A DNA stretch of 64,000 nucleotides from an uncultured bacterium (GTDB lineage Bacteria; Bacteroidota; Bacteroidia; Bacteroidales; Bacteroidaceae), in assembly GCA_946188155.1 (NCBI GenBank), contig CAMHUC010000001.1, forward strand, positions 62,001-126,000, in the 5' to 3' direction. How positions within the stretch are numbered: the stretch's first letter is position 1; each line of letters starts with the position of its first letter. The notes under the pieces were generated by a model, which searched no databases, was not told the DNA's origin, and saw only the letters and a list, made by a program, of their open reading frames with translations. This document shows, one piece after another, positions 26,227 through 35,314 of the stretch. Made by a program: the position numbers and the translations under genes.

Positions 26227-28234
26227 TCAGATGGTCCAGCCCCTTCTCTGCATGATGCTTACGAAGAGCTCGCTCAGACGGGCCATGTCGGCGGCACTGG
26301 CGGTGGGCTTGCGGCCCATGGTGCTGCGGAACTGCTGTATGGCATTGGTGTAGCCACGGCCGGCCTCGTCGCCGTACTTGTCGAAGTAGGCCTTGTGGGT
26401 CTCCATGAAGGTGGACTTCATAGTGTCGGAGGTGTCCTTGCGCTGCTGCTCGGCATCCTCCTTGGCCTTCTGGTCGGCGGCATCCTTCTCCTGACCGTCG
26501 ATGAAGGCGGTGTACTTCACGGAGAAGAGCTTCTGGAAGCGGCTGCTGATCTCGCTGTTGCAGGTCTCAGGCTGCGACTGATGGTCGTGTACGTAGTCGA
26601 GGTAGGCCTCCCTGGCAGCCTCCTTGGCGATGGTGGCGTTCTTGCGGAACGACGACTGGTACTGGCGCTGCAGGCTGGGGAGCACTACGCCCTCGAACAC
26701 CTCCTCGTTGAAGCCTACCTGGAACTGCTGGTAGTAGGCCCAGTTGTAGATGTGCTGCTTCAGCCAGTGGAGGTCGTCGGCGTTGGCCTTCGAGGGCTCG
26801 CGGTTGAACTCGCCCACGAACATCTTGTGCAGCTCGTCGCTGATGCTGAGGAGGAACTTGGGGCTATCGCCGGTGATGCCGCCCTGGATGAGCGTCTCGA
26901 TGAGGTCTTCCCAGTTCATGGCGCTCATGGTCTTGGTGTCGCCGCTGGTGGCAGCCTTCTGGAACAGGAAGTCGCGGTATTGCTTCTCGATTTCGCGGCA
27001 GATTTCGCCCATATCGCCGCTGAGGATGAAGTACATGCTGGCATCGGGTTCGCGGTAGTGACCTGTCTGCAGGCGGGTGATGATCATCTCGCGGGCCTTG
27101 GCATCGTCGCAGCCGTTGATCTCCTTATACATCTTGATGGCCTCCTGCATGTATTCGTTGAACGCCAGTCCGTAGTCGCAGGCGCTGATGGCCTTGTAGA
27201 AATTGGGCCACTCCTTCACTGCGGGGGCTGCCTGCTTCACGCCGTCGGTGTCGCCCACCTTGTGCTCAGTGCCGTCGCTGGGATATTTCTTGATGATCCA
27301 CGGGCCGGCCATGGGGATGATGATTTCCTTCTCGGCTACAGTGTAGCCCAGCACCTCGAGCTTGGCGCCCAGCACGGCGTTGATGTCGAGTCCCACCTCA
27401 ATGTTGAGGTCCAGCAGGTCGGATACCTCCTTGGCCTTGAAGGGAGATGACACGGCCTCGATCTTGGCGCCCAGGTGCGGACCGACGGCAAACTTAGGGC
27501 CGGCAACCTTGTAGAGCTTGACCTCGGCACCCAGAAAGATGCCCATACCGAAGGTGAGTTTGAACTTGGCGGTGGCAGGGGTGATGTCGAACTTGTTGGC
27601 CGTCTCGCGGAAGTAGCCGATGCCCTCCCTCGTCCTCGGTGTGATAGCCCTTGTCGTAGCCGTAGGGGTCGGTCATGTGGATCACGGCGGGGTGGATCAC
27701 GTTGTTGTCGTCCACATACTTGGCGGCATACTCGGGGATATTGTCGCCGGCGGCACGGGTCTTCACGGCGCTGGCGTCGTCGTTCACGTAGATGTCGGTC
27801 TGTAGGTTCACCTTCTTGTTGCCCATGATCTCGGCCACGGTGGCCGGCACGACGTCGACGATGTAGCGGTCGCCAACGACCTTCTCGCCGGTGGCCTTGA
27901 TGATGTAGGGCAGGTTCTCCTTCTTGTGCCATACACCCATCGGGTGGTTCACAAACGACTTGATGCCCATCTTCTCGGCGTAGGCCTTGCTGATGCTCAG
28001 CTGGGTGGTGTCGGCATTGACGATCATCACGTCGTCGGCCTTGTCGAAGTTCTGGTAGGTCAGGCCGTAAGCCTCGAGCAGCTCGGTCTGGGTGCCTCGT
28101 GGTGGCGTCTGGCTGTCGTTGCCTGCGTTGATACTGTCGGTCTCGTCGGTGCAAGATGCGAAACTCATTGCGATGATACCTGCGGAAAGGGTGCTCATGA
28201 GCACCTGCTTTACGATAACTGAAATTTTCTTCAT
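26227..28234 (-). pseudogene. Exported lipoprotein gene split by a frameshift
   Basis: Two frames join into one protein of about 668 residues. The first (from 28234) starts with a lipoprotein signal (STLSAGIIAMSFASC) and is coherent through YGYDKGYHTEDEG. It then reads nonsense, while the next frame takes over with GIGYFRETANKFDITPATA and runs to the stop at 26227. The break is within a CCCTCCCTC tract at about 27622-27632 and is explained by one extra base; this could be a real mutation or a sequencing error. The C-terminal part is helical and charged. No family recognised. The gene has its own promoter (28426-28456) and terminator. Confidence 0.8.
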
Positions 28235-28425
28235 AATTGTATTTCGTTTTAATTTGTTTGTACTTTATTTTATTATAGGGGGAATGTTGTTTCCTGCCCT
28301 TTTCTGGTTAAGCCAGGGCAGAGGGCTTGCAAGGTAATCAGCTGTAAACTGTAAACCGTAAACTGTATACTAAAAATTGTCTGTCTCAGTAAGTCAAAGA
28401 ACGTTGTTTTGTCTGATTGACGATG

Positions 28426-28456
28426 CAAAGTTACGGCGATTTGCGGCCCGCAGCAA
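28426..28456 (-). promoter_or_regulatory. Bacteroidetes-type promoter for the split lipoprotein gene
   Basis: Minus-strand TTG (28454-28456), 20 bp, TAACTTTG (28426-28433). The roughly 185-nt leader downstream contains a GTAAACT-type array (28344-28374) and a CTGG/CCAG hairpin (around 28299-28322). Together these account for most of the 437-bp gap between this gene and the CapA-like gene. Confidence 0.7.
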
Positions 28457-28596
28457 GAAATGTGATGCTTTTCGCTCCGAGTCCTTGCGACACTCGGCTG
28501 ATATTGCGACAAAGCGGAAATACGGCATCCGGATTTGTCGCAAAGGCGGGAACAAAGGGTCAAAGAATGGGTGGGGGAGGAATTCTAATGGCTATA

Positions 28597-28703
28597 ATTG
28601 TCTAAGGAGAAAAGGAGAAAAGGAGTAGGCACTACGTGCCATTTCGTTGCCTGGCACATCGGCACAGCGTGTCACTCCGATTCTCCTTTACTCCTTAGAC
28701 AAT
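28597..28703. repeat. Inverted repeat with AAGGAGA-type arms at the CapA gene end
   Basis: ATTGTCTAAGGAG (28597-28609) pairs with 28691-28703, and GGAGAAAA / TTCTCC repeats extend the match inward. The loop includes a GGCACTACGTGCC palindrome. The right arm lies inside the end of the CapA-like coding region, so its last residues (YCLRSKGESE) are encoded by the repeat. Confidence 0.75.
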
Positions 28704-29604
28704 AAGAAACCGTGGGTACGCAATGGCGTATCTCTATGGGGATGGTCTCCACGCCAAGGCTGTCGGCTGTGATGTGGAGGCTGACGATGCAGGCTCTGGA
28801 GTTGATGGGGCGGGGCTGGTCGAAGATGAAGTTGCCCAGGCTGTAGCAGATGGTGCGGCCGTGATACTGCTCGATGGTCTGTAGCGTGTGGGTGTGGTGG
28901 CACACGAGGATGTCGGCTCCGGCGCGGATGAGGCTGTGGGCTTCGAGGCGCTGGCGGGGTACGGGCTGAAGGGTATGCTCGCCGCCCCAGTGGAGCGAGA
29001 CGATGATGACGGCGGTGGAGTCGGCCCGCCGTAACCGGCTGATGCGCTGCAGCAGCGAGTTCATGGGTTCCTGGCTGACGCAGGGGAGGTCGGGCAGGTA
29101 GGCATAGTTCTCAAGGGCCAGGCGTAGCGAGGGCACGAGCCACACGCGGCGGGGCTGCTTGGCCAGCAGCACGGGCTGGGCGGCCTCGGTCATGGTGGCT
29201 CCGGCGCCGATGGGCGTGATGCCTGCCTGGAGGATGTTGCGGCGGGTGTCCATCAGCCCTTGGCGGCCCTGGTCGATGGCGTGGTTGTTGGCCAGGTTGA
29301 GGTGGGTGATGCCGTGCTGTCGCAGGGTGTCGAGCCACTCGGGTTCGGCTCGGAAGATGAAGCGCTTCTGCACCGGGGCCTGAATCTTGGTGGCGGGGCA
29401 CTCGAGATTGCCCACTACGACCTGGGCGGAACGGAACACGGAGTCGATGCCATCCGAGAAGAGATGGCCGACTCCGCGTCGTTCTATCACCCGGCGCACC
29501 CCGCGGTCGAGCAGGATGTCGCCGGTGAGCACTACGCTCAGTGTATCGGCGCCATGCGCCGACAGGCCGAGGCTAACAGCCAGAGCTATAGAATACCTCT
29601 TCAT
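28672..29604 (-). CDS. CapA-family (PgsA-like metallophosphatase fold) exported protein
   Basis: 310 residues with a short signal peptide (ALAVSLGLSAHGA). The CapA signatures are present: SVVLTGDILLDRGV, VVGNLECPATK, NLANNHAIDQGRQGLMDT, VSLHWGGEH and CHHTHTLQTIEQY ... YSLGNFIFDQ. CapA/PgsA proteins have a calcineurin-like fold and act in poly-gamma-glutamate or capsule production; the activity here is inferred. It overlaps the upstream DUF3160 gene by 32 bp. Its C-terminus runs into an inverted repeat. Confidence 0.9.
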   Translation of the reverse strand: MKRYSIALAVSLGLSAHGADTLSVVLTGDILLDRGVRRVIERRGVGHLFSDGIDSVFRSAQVVVGNLECPATKIQAPVQKRFIFRAEPEWLDTLRQHGITHLNLANNHAIDQGRQGLMDTRRNILQAGITPIGAGATMTEAAQPVLLAKQPRRVWLVPSLRLALENYAYLPDLPCVSQEPMNSLLQRISRLRRADSTAVIIVSLHWGGEHTLQPVPRQRLEAHSLIRAGADILVCHHTHTLQTIEQYHGRTICYSLGNFIFDQPRPINSRACIVSLHITADSLGVETIPIEIRHCVPTVSYCLRSKGESE

Positions 29605-32011
29605 TGGGCTCAGGCTCCTTGTTGAGCGGCACGATGATGCGCTTCATCCATTCGGGCACGCCCTTGCGGGGATTCTTCTCCAGCTGCTGCTGCCACTCCT
29701 CATCGGTCAGGCGGGGTTCGTTGAGGGGCTGGATGAACTCGCGGTAGCTGAAGGCAGCGCCGCGCGTCAGATAGAGGTAGCCGCCGATCTCTACGACCAC
29801 GTAGATTTCGTCGGCATCGCCGACGGCCTCGAAGAGGACGGACTTCTCAGGATTGTTGTCGGCGTTGGAGGTGTAGACATCAGCCACAACGGCAATCTTC
29901 TTGTCGGCGCCCTGCACCAGGTCCCAGGAGTAGAGGTCCTGATTCGGCTCGCGCAGCAGGTCGAGGCTGATGTTCTCGAACGTGGCACCGATGTATTGTA
30001 TCTGGTCGTACTCCTCGTCGGTGAGCTCCTGGCCCTTCAGCTCCTTCTCGCTGCACCGTAGCAGGAACTCGGCCTCCTCGCGCAGACGCTCGGTGGCCCC
30101 CTCTATCTTCTCGGTCATCAGCTTCTCGTCGGCCAGTAGCTTGGCGGTGGAGTCGAGCAGCCGGACGGCCTGGCGCCAGAAGGGCACGTTGGGCTCTACA
30201 TATCCCTTGATGATAGGCTCTGGGGGACCGCCACCGCCGCACTCGGCACCGGCGGGCTGCTTGGCGTAGAGGATGGCGTCGTGCTTCAGCTCGGCCCAGG
30301 AGGCGAGGGCGGCGTTGAGGTCTTTCCTGGACCACTCGGGGGTGAGCATGAAGTAGGGCAGACGGGCCTCCTTGTCCTGCGTGTTGAGCACCTTCAGCGC
30401 CTGCATCCACTGGGTGACGACGGTCTCCTGCCAGTCGATCTGACCCATGCGCCGCTTCATGCTCTTCAGGCTGTCGGCGAAGGCCCGCCACTCGGTCTTC
30501 TCCTCCAGGAGGATCTGCTCGGCTGCGGTGACACCCATGGCGGCGAAGAAGTCGAGGCCACGGGGCACGGCGCGCTTGGTGGGCTGGCTGTCGTAGTCCA
30601 CCATCTTCAGCAGCACCTCGCCGTCGGGCTGGTAGCGCTGCGGCATGACGCATATCTTGTTGTGGCTCGTGTGCTCGTAGGCCGGGCGGATGCGGGTCTG
30701 CTCGTTGCCGGTCTTTTCCAAGGCTGCCTTCACGCGGGCCATCGCCTGGTCGTTGTGCAGCAGCTCCTCCATCTCGAGGCCGCTCTTGTCAACCTCGGCC
30801 AGCACCTGTGGCAGGCTCAGGTTGTCGGGCTTGCCCATGAGGAAGGTGATGAAGTGGTTGAGCCGCTCGTATCGGGCGAGCATGTCCTTGTTGCGCTTCA
30901 GGGCGCAGGCCATCATCACGGCCTGCTGCACCTCCTCCTGGTGGTCCATGCCGAAGGGCACGGTCTGCAGCCACATCATGCCCCGGAAGTAGCGCTGCAG
31001 GGCGTCGGTGCGGGTGTAGTGGCCTCGCGGGCGGAACAGGCTGTATGGGAACTGTACTTCCCGGTAGTCCATCATGAAGCGGCTCTCGCTGTTCTCGGCA
31101 TTCATGGCATGGCTGACCTCCTCGGCCACCACGCTGCCCGGCTCGGGCTGGCTGATGTAGCGGCCGGTGAAGAGGCGGTAGGCGATGTTGTAGTAGTCGG
31201 CATTGTGCCTGGCCAGCCGCTCCACGAGCTCGTCGCCGCCAGCCCAGCGCTGCATGTTGTACGACAGGTCGTACATGCCGCGCGAGAAGTCGGTCATCAG
31301 CTGTAGCATCTTGTGCTCCTCCAGCTCGCGCAGCATGCAGTCGATGTAGAGATGATAGAGCTGCAGGTAGAGGTCGGTGGTGACGAAGCTGGGGAACTCC
31401 TGGTAGTCGTTCTGTTCGTAGACCTGGAAGAGCTGGCTCTTGCGGGCGGGCACGATGCCGAAGCCGTCCTTGGCCAGCTGCTGGCTGAGCAGTGGGTCGA
31501 ACTCCTTGAGCTGAGTGGGGTTGGTCAGGTTGGCCACGTTGACGCGCAGGCCCTTGTCCACCATGAAGTTCTGCTTCCGCAGCTGATCCTCGCGCTCCTG
31601 CAGTCGGCTGATGAACTGCTTCTCCTCGTCGGTGTAGTTCAGCAGGTGGGCGCCTTCCACCATGCGGTCGTAGCGCTCGTAGATGGTCTCGTCGTCCTTG
31701 CCGGGGTATTCCTCCCAGGGCATATTCTCGTCGAAGGCGTACATCAGCGAGTCATACCAGGTGGTGGTCAGGAAGAGGCCTCGGATGTAGGAGTCCTTGA
31801 AGGGATAGCCGCGCTGGGCGGCGGGGGCGTTGCGGAGCGTGCGGATGTCGGCCAGCGAGAGGGCCGACACGTCCATCGAGTAGTCGATGCTGTCGCGGAG
31901 CTGCTCCACGTTGATCTGCGACGGGGGCACTGTGACCACGGCAGTCTGTTTCGGGCTGCAGGCCGCTATCAAGCCAGCCGTGCAGACCATCAGTAATAGT
32001 TCTTTTTTCAT
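29573..32011 (-). CDS. DUF3160 lipoprotein
   Basis: 812 residues with a lipoprotein signal (MKKELLLMVCTAGLIAAC). It matches the DUF3160 family: FPSFVTTDLYLQLYHLYIDCML in the first third, HTSHNKICVMPQRYQPDGE, and FENISLDLLREPNQDLYSWDLVQGADKKIAVVADVYT near the C-terminus (family motif regions). Its biochemical role is unknown. It overlaps the small exported protein upstream by 4 bp and the CapA gene downstream by 32 bp, so the three form one unit. Confidence 0.88.
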   Translation of the reverse strand: MKKELLLMVCTAGLIAACSPKQTAVVTVPPSQINVEQLRDSIDYSMDVSALSLADIRTLRNAPAAQRGYPFKDSYIRGLFLTTTWYDSLMYAFDENMPWEEYPGKDDETIYERYDRMVEGAHLLNYTDEEKQFISRLQEREDQLRKQNFMVDKGLRVNVANLTNPTQLKEFDPLLSQQLAKDGFGIVPARKSQLFQVYEQNDYQEFPSFVTTDLYLQLYHLYIDCMLRELEEHKMLQLMTDFSRGMYDLSYNMQRWAGGDELVERLARHNADYYNIAYRLFTGRYISQPEPGSVVAEEVSHAMNAENSESRFMMDYREVQFPYSLFRPRGHYTRTDALQRYFRGMMWLQTVPFGMDHQEEVQQAVMMACALKRNKDMLARYERLNHFITFLMGKPDNLSLPQVLAEVDKSGLEMEELLHNDQAMARVKAALEKTGNEQTRIRPAYEHTSHNKICVMPQRYQPDGEVLLKMVDYDSQPTKRAVPRGLDFFAAMGVTAAEQILLEEKTEWRAFADSLKSMKRRMGQIDWQETVVTQWMQALKVLNTQDKEARLPYFMLTPEWSRKDLNAALASWAELKHDAILYAKQPAGAECGGGGPPEPIIKGYVEPNVPFWRQAVRLLDSTAKLLADEKLMTEKIEGATERLREEAEFLLRCSEKELKGQELTDEEYDQIQYIGATFENISLDLLREPNQDLYSWDLVQGADKKIAVVADVYTSNADNNPEKSVLFEAVGDADEIYVVVEIGGYLYLTRGAAFSYREFIQPLNEPRLTDEEWQQQLEKNPRKGVPEWMKRIIVPLNKEPEPNEEVFYSSGC

Positions 32012-32484
32012 TGGCTAAAGGTTTTTATTGCGGTTTCTCGGTTTACACCTTTGATGATAAATCGCTCGAACGTCATGCCGAAGCCGCCCCAGCGGTAGTC
32101 GGAGACGACGTAGAGCGAGTCGGCGGTGGACTCCAGAGCTCGTATCTTTCCGTCGACGAATCGGAAGTCCTCCAGAATTCCACCCAGCTTGGAGCCCAGC
32201 CACAGGGGGCGCACCTTGCCGTTCACCTGCTTGAAGATGAACAGTCGGCGGGCCTTCTCGGGATAGAAACGGGTAGACTTGATGACGCCCACCATGGCAT
32301 CCTCAGAGCCGTTGCCGTCTACGTCGCCCGTCTGGAACTGGTAGACGGGGTAGGGTAGGCGCCAGTCGTTGAGCCAGTAGAGGCTATCGTGCTCGCAGCG
32401 TAGCTCGAAGGCCTGTGCGCTGACGGTGAGGCTTAGCACCGTGAGGCAGAGTGTGATGGCGTATCGTAAGGTTCTTAGTGGCAT
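32008..32484 (-). CDS. small exported protein with FG-GAP/VCBS-like segment
   Basis: 158 residues, signal peptide ending near VSAQA. The mature part contains QTGDVDGNGSEDAMVGVIK, a Ca-loop of the FG-GAP/VCBS type, followed by a beta-rich region (FIFKQVNGKVRPLWLGSK). It is co-translated with DUF3160 (4-bp overlap), suggesting a joint envelope function. No defined family recognised. Confidence 0.75.
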   Translation of the reverse strand: MPLRTLRYAITLCLTVLSLTVSAQAFELRCEHDSLYWLNDWRLPYPVYQFQTGDVDGNGSEDAMVGVIKSTRFYPEKARRLFIFKQVNGKVRPLWLGSKLGGILEDFRFVDGKIRALESTADSLYVVSDYRWGGFGMTFERFIIKGVNRETAIKTFSQ

Positions 32485-32506
32485 GGCGGTTGAAGCGTTA
32501 GGTTGT

Positions 32507-33175
32507 TCAGCGGGCGAATGCTTGCCAGAGAGGGTCGCGAGGCAGGGGTGCCTCGACGGTGATTGCTTCCTTGGAGACAGGATGGACGAACTCCATGCGG
32601 CGCGACATCAGCGAGATGGAGCCGTCGGGGTTGGAGCGGGGTGCACCGTATTTCAGGTCGCCCTTGATGGGACAGCCCATCGCTGCCAGCTGGCAGCGTA
32701 TCTGGTGATGGCGGCCTGTGAGCAGCTGCACTTCCAGCAGCGTGTAGCGGTCGCTATGGCCGATGGTGCGGTATTTCAGAATGGCCTTCTTGGCATTGGG
32801 CTTCTCCGACGGGTAGGCGTACGACTTGTTCTGCTGCTCGTTGCGCACCAGCCAGTGCTCCAGCATTCCTTCGGGTTCACGGGGGGCATTACCGACGATT
32901 GCCCAGTACGTCTTGTGTACCTCGCCCTGGGCAAACATCCTGTTCAGGCGGGTCAGCGCTTTCGAGGTACGGGCGAATAACACCAGACCGCTCACGGGTC
33001 GGTCCAGGCGGTGAACTACGCCGAGGAACACGGCACCCGGCTTCGCGTACCTTATTTTAATATAGTCTTTCACAATGTCAGAGAGGGGGCGGTCGCCAGT
33101 CTTGTCGCCCTGTACGATCTCCCCGCTCTGCTTGTTGACGATGATGATATGGTTGTCCTCGTAAACGACCTCCAT
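32507..33175 (-). CDS. RluA-family RNA pseudouridine synthase
   Basis: 222 residues. The catalytic motif GVVHRLDRPVSGLVLFART contains the conserved Asp of HRLDxxTSG-type sites (Pro replaces the usual Thr). Later motifs are HKTYWAIV, LLTGRHHQIRCQLA and HPVSKE. It isomerises uridine in rRNA or tRNA; the exact target cannot be told. It lacks an S4 domain, as do many short RluA members. It lies 22 bp upstream of the FG-GAP-like gene on the same strand. Confidence 0.92.
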   Translation of the reverse strand: MEVVYEDNHIIIVNKQSGEIVQGDKTGDRPLSDIVKDYIKIRYAKPGAVFLGVVHRLDRPVSGLVLFARTSKALTRLNRMFAQGEVHKTYWAIVGNAPREPEGMLEHWLVRNEQQNKSYAYPSEKPNAKKAILKYRTIGHSDRYTLLEVQLLTGRHHQIRCQLAAMGCPIKGDLKYGAPRSNPDGSISLMSRRMEFVHPVSKEAITVEAPLPRDPLWQAFAR

Positions 33176-33190
33176 CTTTAATCTTTTTTT

Positions 33191-33332
33191 GGTTTATAGT
33201 TTAGGGTTTATAGTTTATAGATGAATACCCTGCATGCCATCTGCCTGCGAATGTAATCAACTATAAACTATAAACCATAAACTATAAACTGTAAACTATA
33301 AACTGTAAACTATAAACTGTAAACTATAAACT
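33191..33332. repeat. Long inverted repeat in a TATAAACT/GTAAACT tandem array
   Basis: 33191-33220 pairs with 33261-33290 (28 of 30 positions) around a 40-nt loop, and ACTGTAA/ACTATAA units continue to 33332. It fills the gap between rluA-like and fabG and lies directly 3' of fabG (stop 33337). Confidence 0.88.
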
Positions 33333-33336
33333 CAAT

Positions 33337-34083
33337 TTACATATTCATGCCGCCGTCTACCTGAATCACCTGTCCGCTGACGTAGCTCGACATGTCGGAG
33401 GCCAGGAAGGTGGCCACGTTGGCGATGTCCTCCACCTGTCCGCCACGGCGAAGGGGAATCTTCTTCTTCCACTCCTCGCGCACCTCGTCGGGCAGCTGAG
33501 CGGTCATGGCCGTCTCAATGAAGCCGGGGGCGATGGCGTTGGCACGAATGCCCTTCGGCCCCATCTCCTGACCGATGCTCTTGGCGAGTGCTATCAGGCC
33601 GGCCTTCGACGCGGCATAGTTGGCCTGGCCGGCATTGCCATGCACGCCCACGACGCTGGCCATATTGATGATGGAACCGCTGCGCTGGCGCATCATCACT
33701 GGCACGCACGCATGGATGAAGTTGAAAGCCGATTTCAGGTTGACGGCAATCACGGCATCCCACTGCTGCTCGGTCATGCGAAGCATCAGGCCGTCCTTGG
33801 TGATTCCGGCGTTGTTCACCAGGATATCGATACTGCCGAATTCCTCCTTGACGGCCTTCACCACCGCCTCTGTCTGCGCAAAGTCGGCGGCATTTGAGGC
33901 ATAGCTCTTGGCCTTCACGCCCTTGGCGGCGATTTCCTTCTCTGTATCCTCGTTCACCTCCAGGTCGGTGAATGCGATGTTAGCGCCTTCCTCGGCGAAC
34001 TTCAGCGCGATAGCTTTTCCGATACCGCGTGCAGCACCTGTGATCAGGGCTGTCTTTCCTTGTAATAATTTTGTTGTGTTCAT
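33337..34083 (-). CDS. fabG: 3-oxoacyl-[acyl-carrier-protein] reductase
   Basis: 248 residues, classical short-chain dehydrogenase: cofactor motif TGAARGIGKAIA, NNAG at about 90, catalytic Ser in INMASVVG, YAASKAG (Tyr/Lys pair) and the FabG-typical C-terminal SSYVSGQVIQVDGGMNM. It reduces 3-oxoacyl-ACP with NADPH in fatty-acid synthesis. No promoter consensus is visible in the 59 bp between its ATG and the prophage's first gene, so its native promoter may have been separated by the integration. Confidence 0.95.
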   Translation of the reverse strand: MNTTKLLQGKTALITGAARGIGKAIALKFAEEGANIAFTDLEVNEDTEKEIAAKGVKAKSYASNAADFAQTEAVVKAVKEEFGSIDILVNNAGITKDGLMLRMTEQQWDAVIAVNLKSAFNFIHACVPVMMRQRSGSIINMASVVGVHGNAGQANYAASKAGLIALAKSIGQEMGPKGIRANAIAPGFIETAMTAQLPDEVREEWKKKIPLRRGGQVEDIANVATFLASDMSSYVSGQVIQVDGGMNM

Positions 34084-34142
34084 AAGTCTTTTATTTTCAA
34101 TTATTTATATTGTCTGATTTTGATTTGCTGAAAATTTGCTGA

Positions 34143-34715
34143 TTACTCTATAGTAAAGTCATAGACCCCGCCAAAGCCATTTGTACCGTTTGCCACGAAC
34201 ATAAAGCAGTATTCGCCGGGCTTACCTGATACCGTAATATCATAGACCTTTGGCCGCGTTTCGGTAACGGTTACGCTCAAATCGTCGGCAGCGGAAACGC
34301 CTACCGAAGAGCCGAGCAAAGACGCGCTTACGCCTGTTAGGGTACGAGCGTTTTTCTTCACGTCGAATCGGGCTACCTCAAAATCCTTTGCCGAATAGTT
34401 CGCCGTGAATTGGTACAACTTTACTAAATCCGTGGTTTGAGGCGCACCAAAGTACATACGGAATACCGCAGTACCTTTGAAATGGTTTGGGCTTGTATTG
34501 CCTTTGAATTGCAACTTAGATTTTATCTTAGCCATACCGAAAGTAGCAGCAGAGGCCAAACCGCCACTACCTTTGATAGCGTTGTGCGTTATCTTATCCA
34601 TTCTAATTGCTTTTCCGTCCATCATGGCAAAGATACCTACCGAATCAGTAGGCGTTTGGGCGTTGGCCGTCATGGTGAGCAAGGCCAACGCAAATACTAA
34701 ATAAATCCTTATCAT
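34143..34715 (-). CDS. exported beta-rich protein in the lysogeny operon
   Basis: 190 residues with a signal peptide (MIRIYLVFALALLTMTANAQ). The mature protein is predicted beta-rich (AVFRMYFGAPQTT, TVTETRPKVYDITVSGKPGEYCFMFV). Its start is 19 bp after the repressor stop on the same strand, so it should be made in lysogens from the repressor promoter. That position is typical of lysogenic-conversion genes, for example superinfection exclusion or surface change; the function is inferred only from place and export signal. Confidence 0.7.
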   Translation of the reverse strand: MIRIYLVFALALLTMTANAQTPTDSVGIFAMMDGKAIRMDKITHNAIKGSGGLASAATFGMAKIKSKLQFKGNTSPNHFKGTAVFRMYFGAPQTTDLVKLYQFTANYSAKDFEVARFDVKKNARTLTGVSASLLGSSVGVSAADDLSVTVTETRPKVYDITVSGKPGEYCFMFVANGTNGFGGVYDFTIE

Positions 34716-34734
34716 ATACGCGGGTACATTTTAA

Positions 34735-35112
34735 TTATCCTACATTCCTTTTTTGTTCAGGCAAAGCCGCCTCTAATTCCTTTATTCGATTTTTGTAGCC
34801 TGTTATCCTGTCTAACAGGGTTTCAACGGTGCTTTCTAACCGGGCTATTTCGGCATCTTCCGGGCTATCCAAGCCATCGGGCAAAGTACGCATATCACCA
34901 ATACCGCGCAACAGCCATTCAGCCGATACGTCGGTATGCTTATTCAGGATAAGCAGCAAAGTATCTACCGTTATTGCCGCCCCATCGTCAGCGAGTTGGC
35001 GGTTTAGACGTTTTTGGGTAGCCTTATCACCACCGGCAAAACTATTTTGGGTATAGCCAAATTCGGCTAAAACCGCTGAAATCCTTTGTCTTACGTCGTT
35101 TTCTGTTTGCAT
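34735..35112 (-). CDS. CI-like phage repressor (XRE-type HTH)
   Basis: 125 residues from the Met at 35112 (a Met at 35139 is also possible). The N-terminal half is an XRE-type HTH: VRQRISAVLAEFGYTQNSFA and VDTLLLILNKHTDVSAEWLL, the SAEWLLRG phrase being typical of Bacteroidetes phage repressors. The C-terminal half is a coiled coil (ESTVETLLDRITGYKNRIKEL) that could dimerise; there is no LexA-type peptidase domain, so release is not by self-cleavage. It faces the early genes across the operator region at 35143-35322. Confidence 0.85.
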   Translation of the reverse strand: MQTENDVRQRISAVLAEFGYTQNSFAGGDKATQKRLNRQLADDGAAITVDTLLLILNKHTDVSAEWLLRGIGDMRTLPDGLDSPEDAEIARLESTVETLLDRITGYKNRIKELEAALPEQKRNVG

Positions 35113-35149
35113 ACGCTTAGAGTGCAATTTGTTAAACAATGTTATAAGT

Positions 35150-35196
35150 TAGACGTTTTCGCCTAAAAAGTTTGGTAGATTACCCGAAAACGTCTA
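35150..35196. promoter_or_regulatory. Mirrored operators TAGACGTTTTCG / CGAAAACGTCTA
   Basis: Perfect 12-bp arms at 35150-35161 and 35185-35196. The right arm overlaps the -7 box of the early promoter and the left arm lies upstream of its -33, as expected for sites at which the adjacent repressor would block early transcription. Confidence 0.7.
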
Positions 35197-35202
35197 TCTT
35201 TG
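35171..35202 (+). promoter_or_regulatory. Phage early promoter (toward the replication genes)
   Basis: TTTG (35171-35174), 20 bp, TATCTTTG (35195-35202), followed by GCACCCGA. TATAAGT (35143-35149) sits 28 bp upstream of the TTTG, as in two other phage promoters (58624 and 60285). Confidence 0.8.
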
Positions 35203-35285
35203 CACCCGATATGAGTAAGTAACTAACTCAAAGCGGACATAAGAAAGGCTGTCGGACATCTAAGCCCAACTATCGTAAATAACTC

Positions 35286-35314
35286 AACTGCAAAGATACG
35301 GCAGTTTTTCTTTT
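35286..35314 (+). terminator. Terminator-like hairpin in the early leader
   Basis: AACTGC (35286-35291) pairs with GCAGTT (35301-35306), followed by TTTTTCTTTT. It lies about 80 nt after the early start site and before the first early gene, so early transcription needs read-through, an attenuator or an antiterminator. Confidence 0.6.

Noticed and set aside
30281..31306. 341-codon plus-strand frame
   Set aside because: Antisense to the DUF3160 gene.
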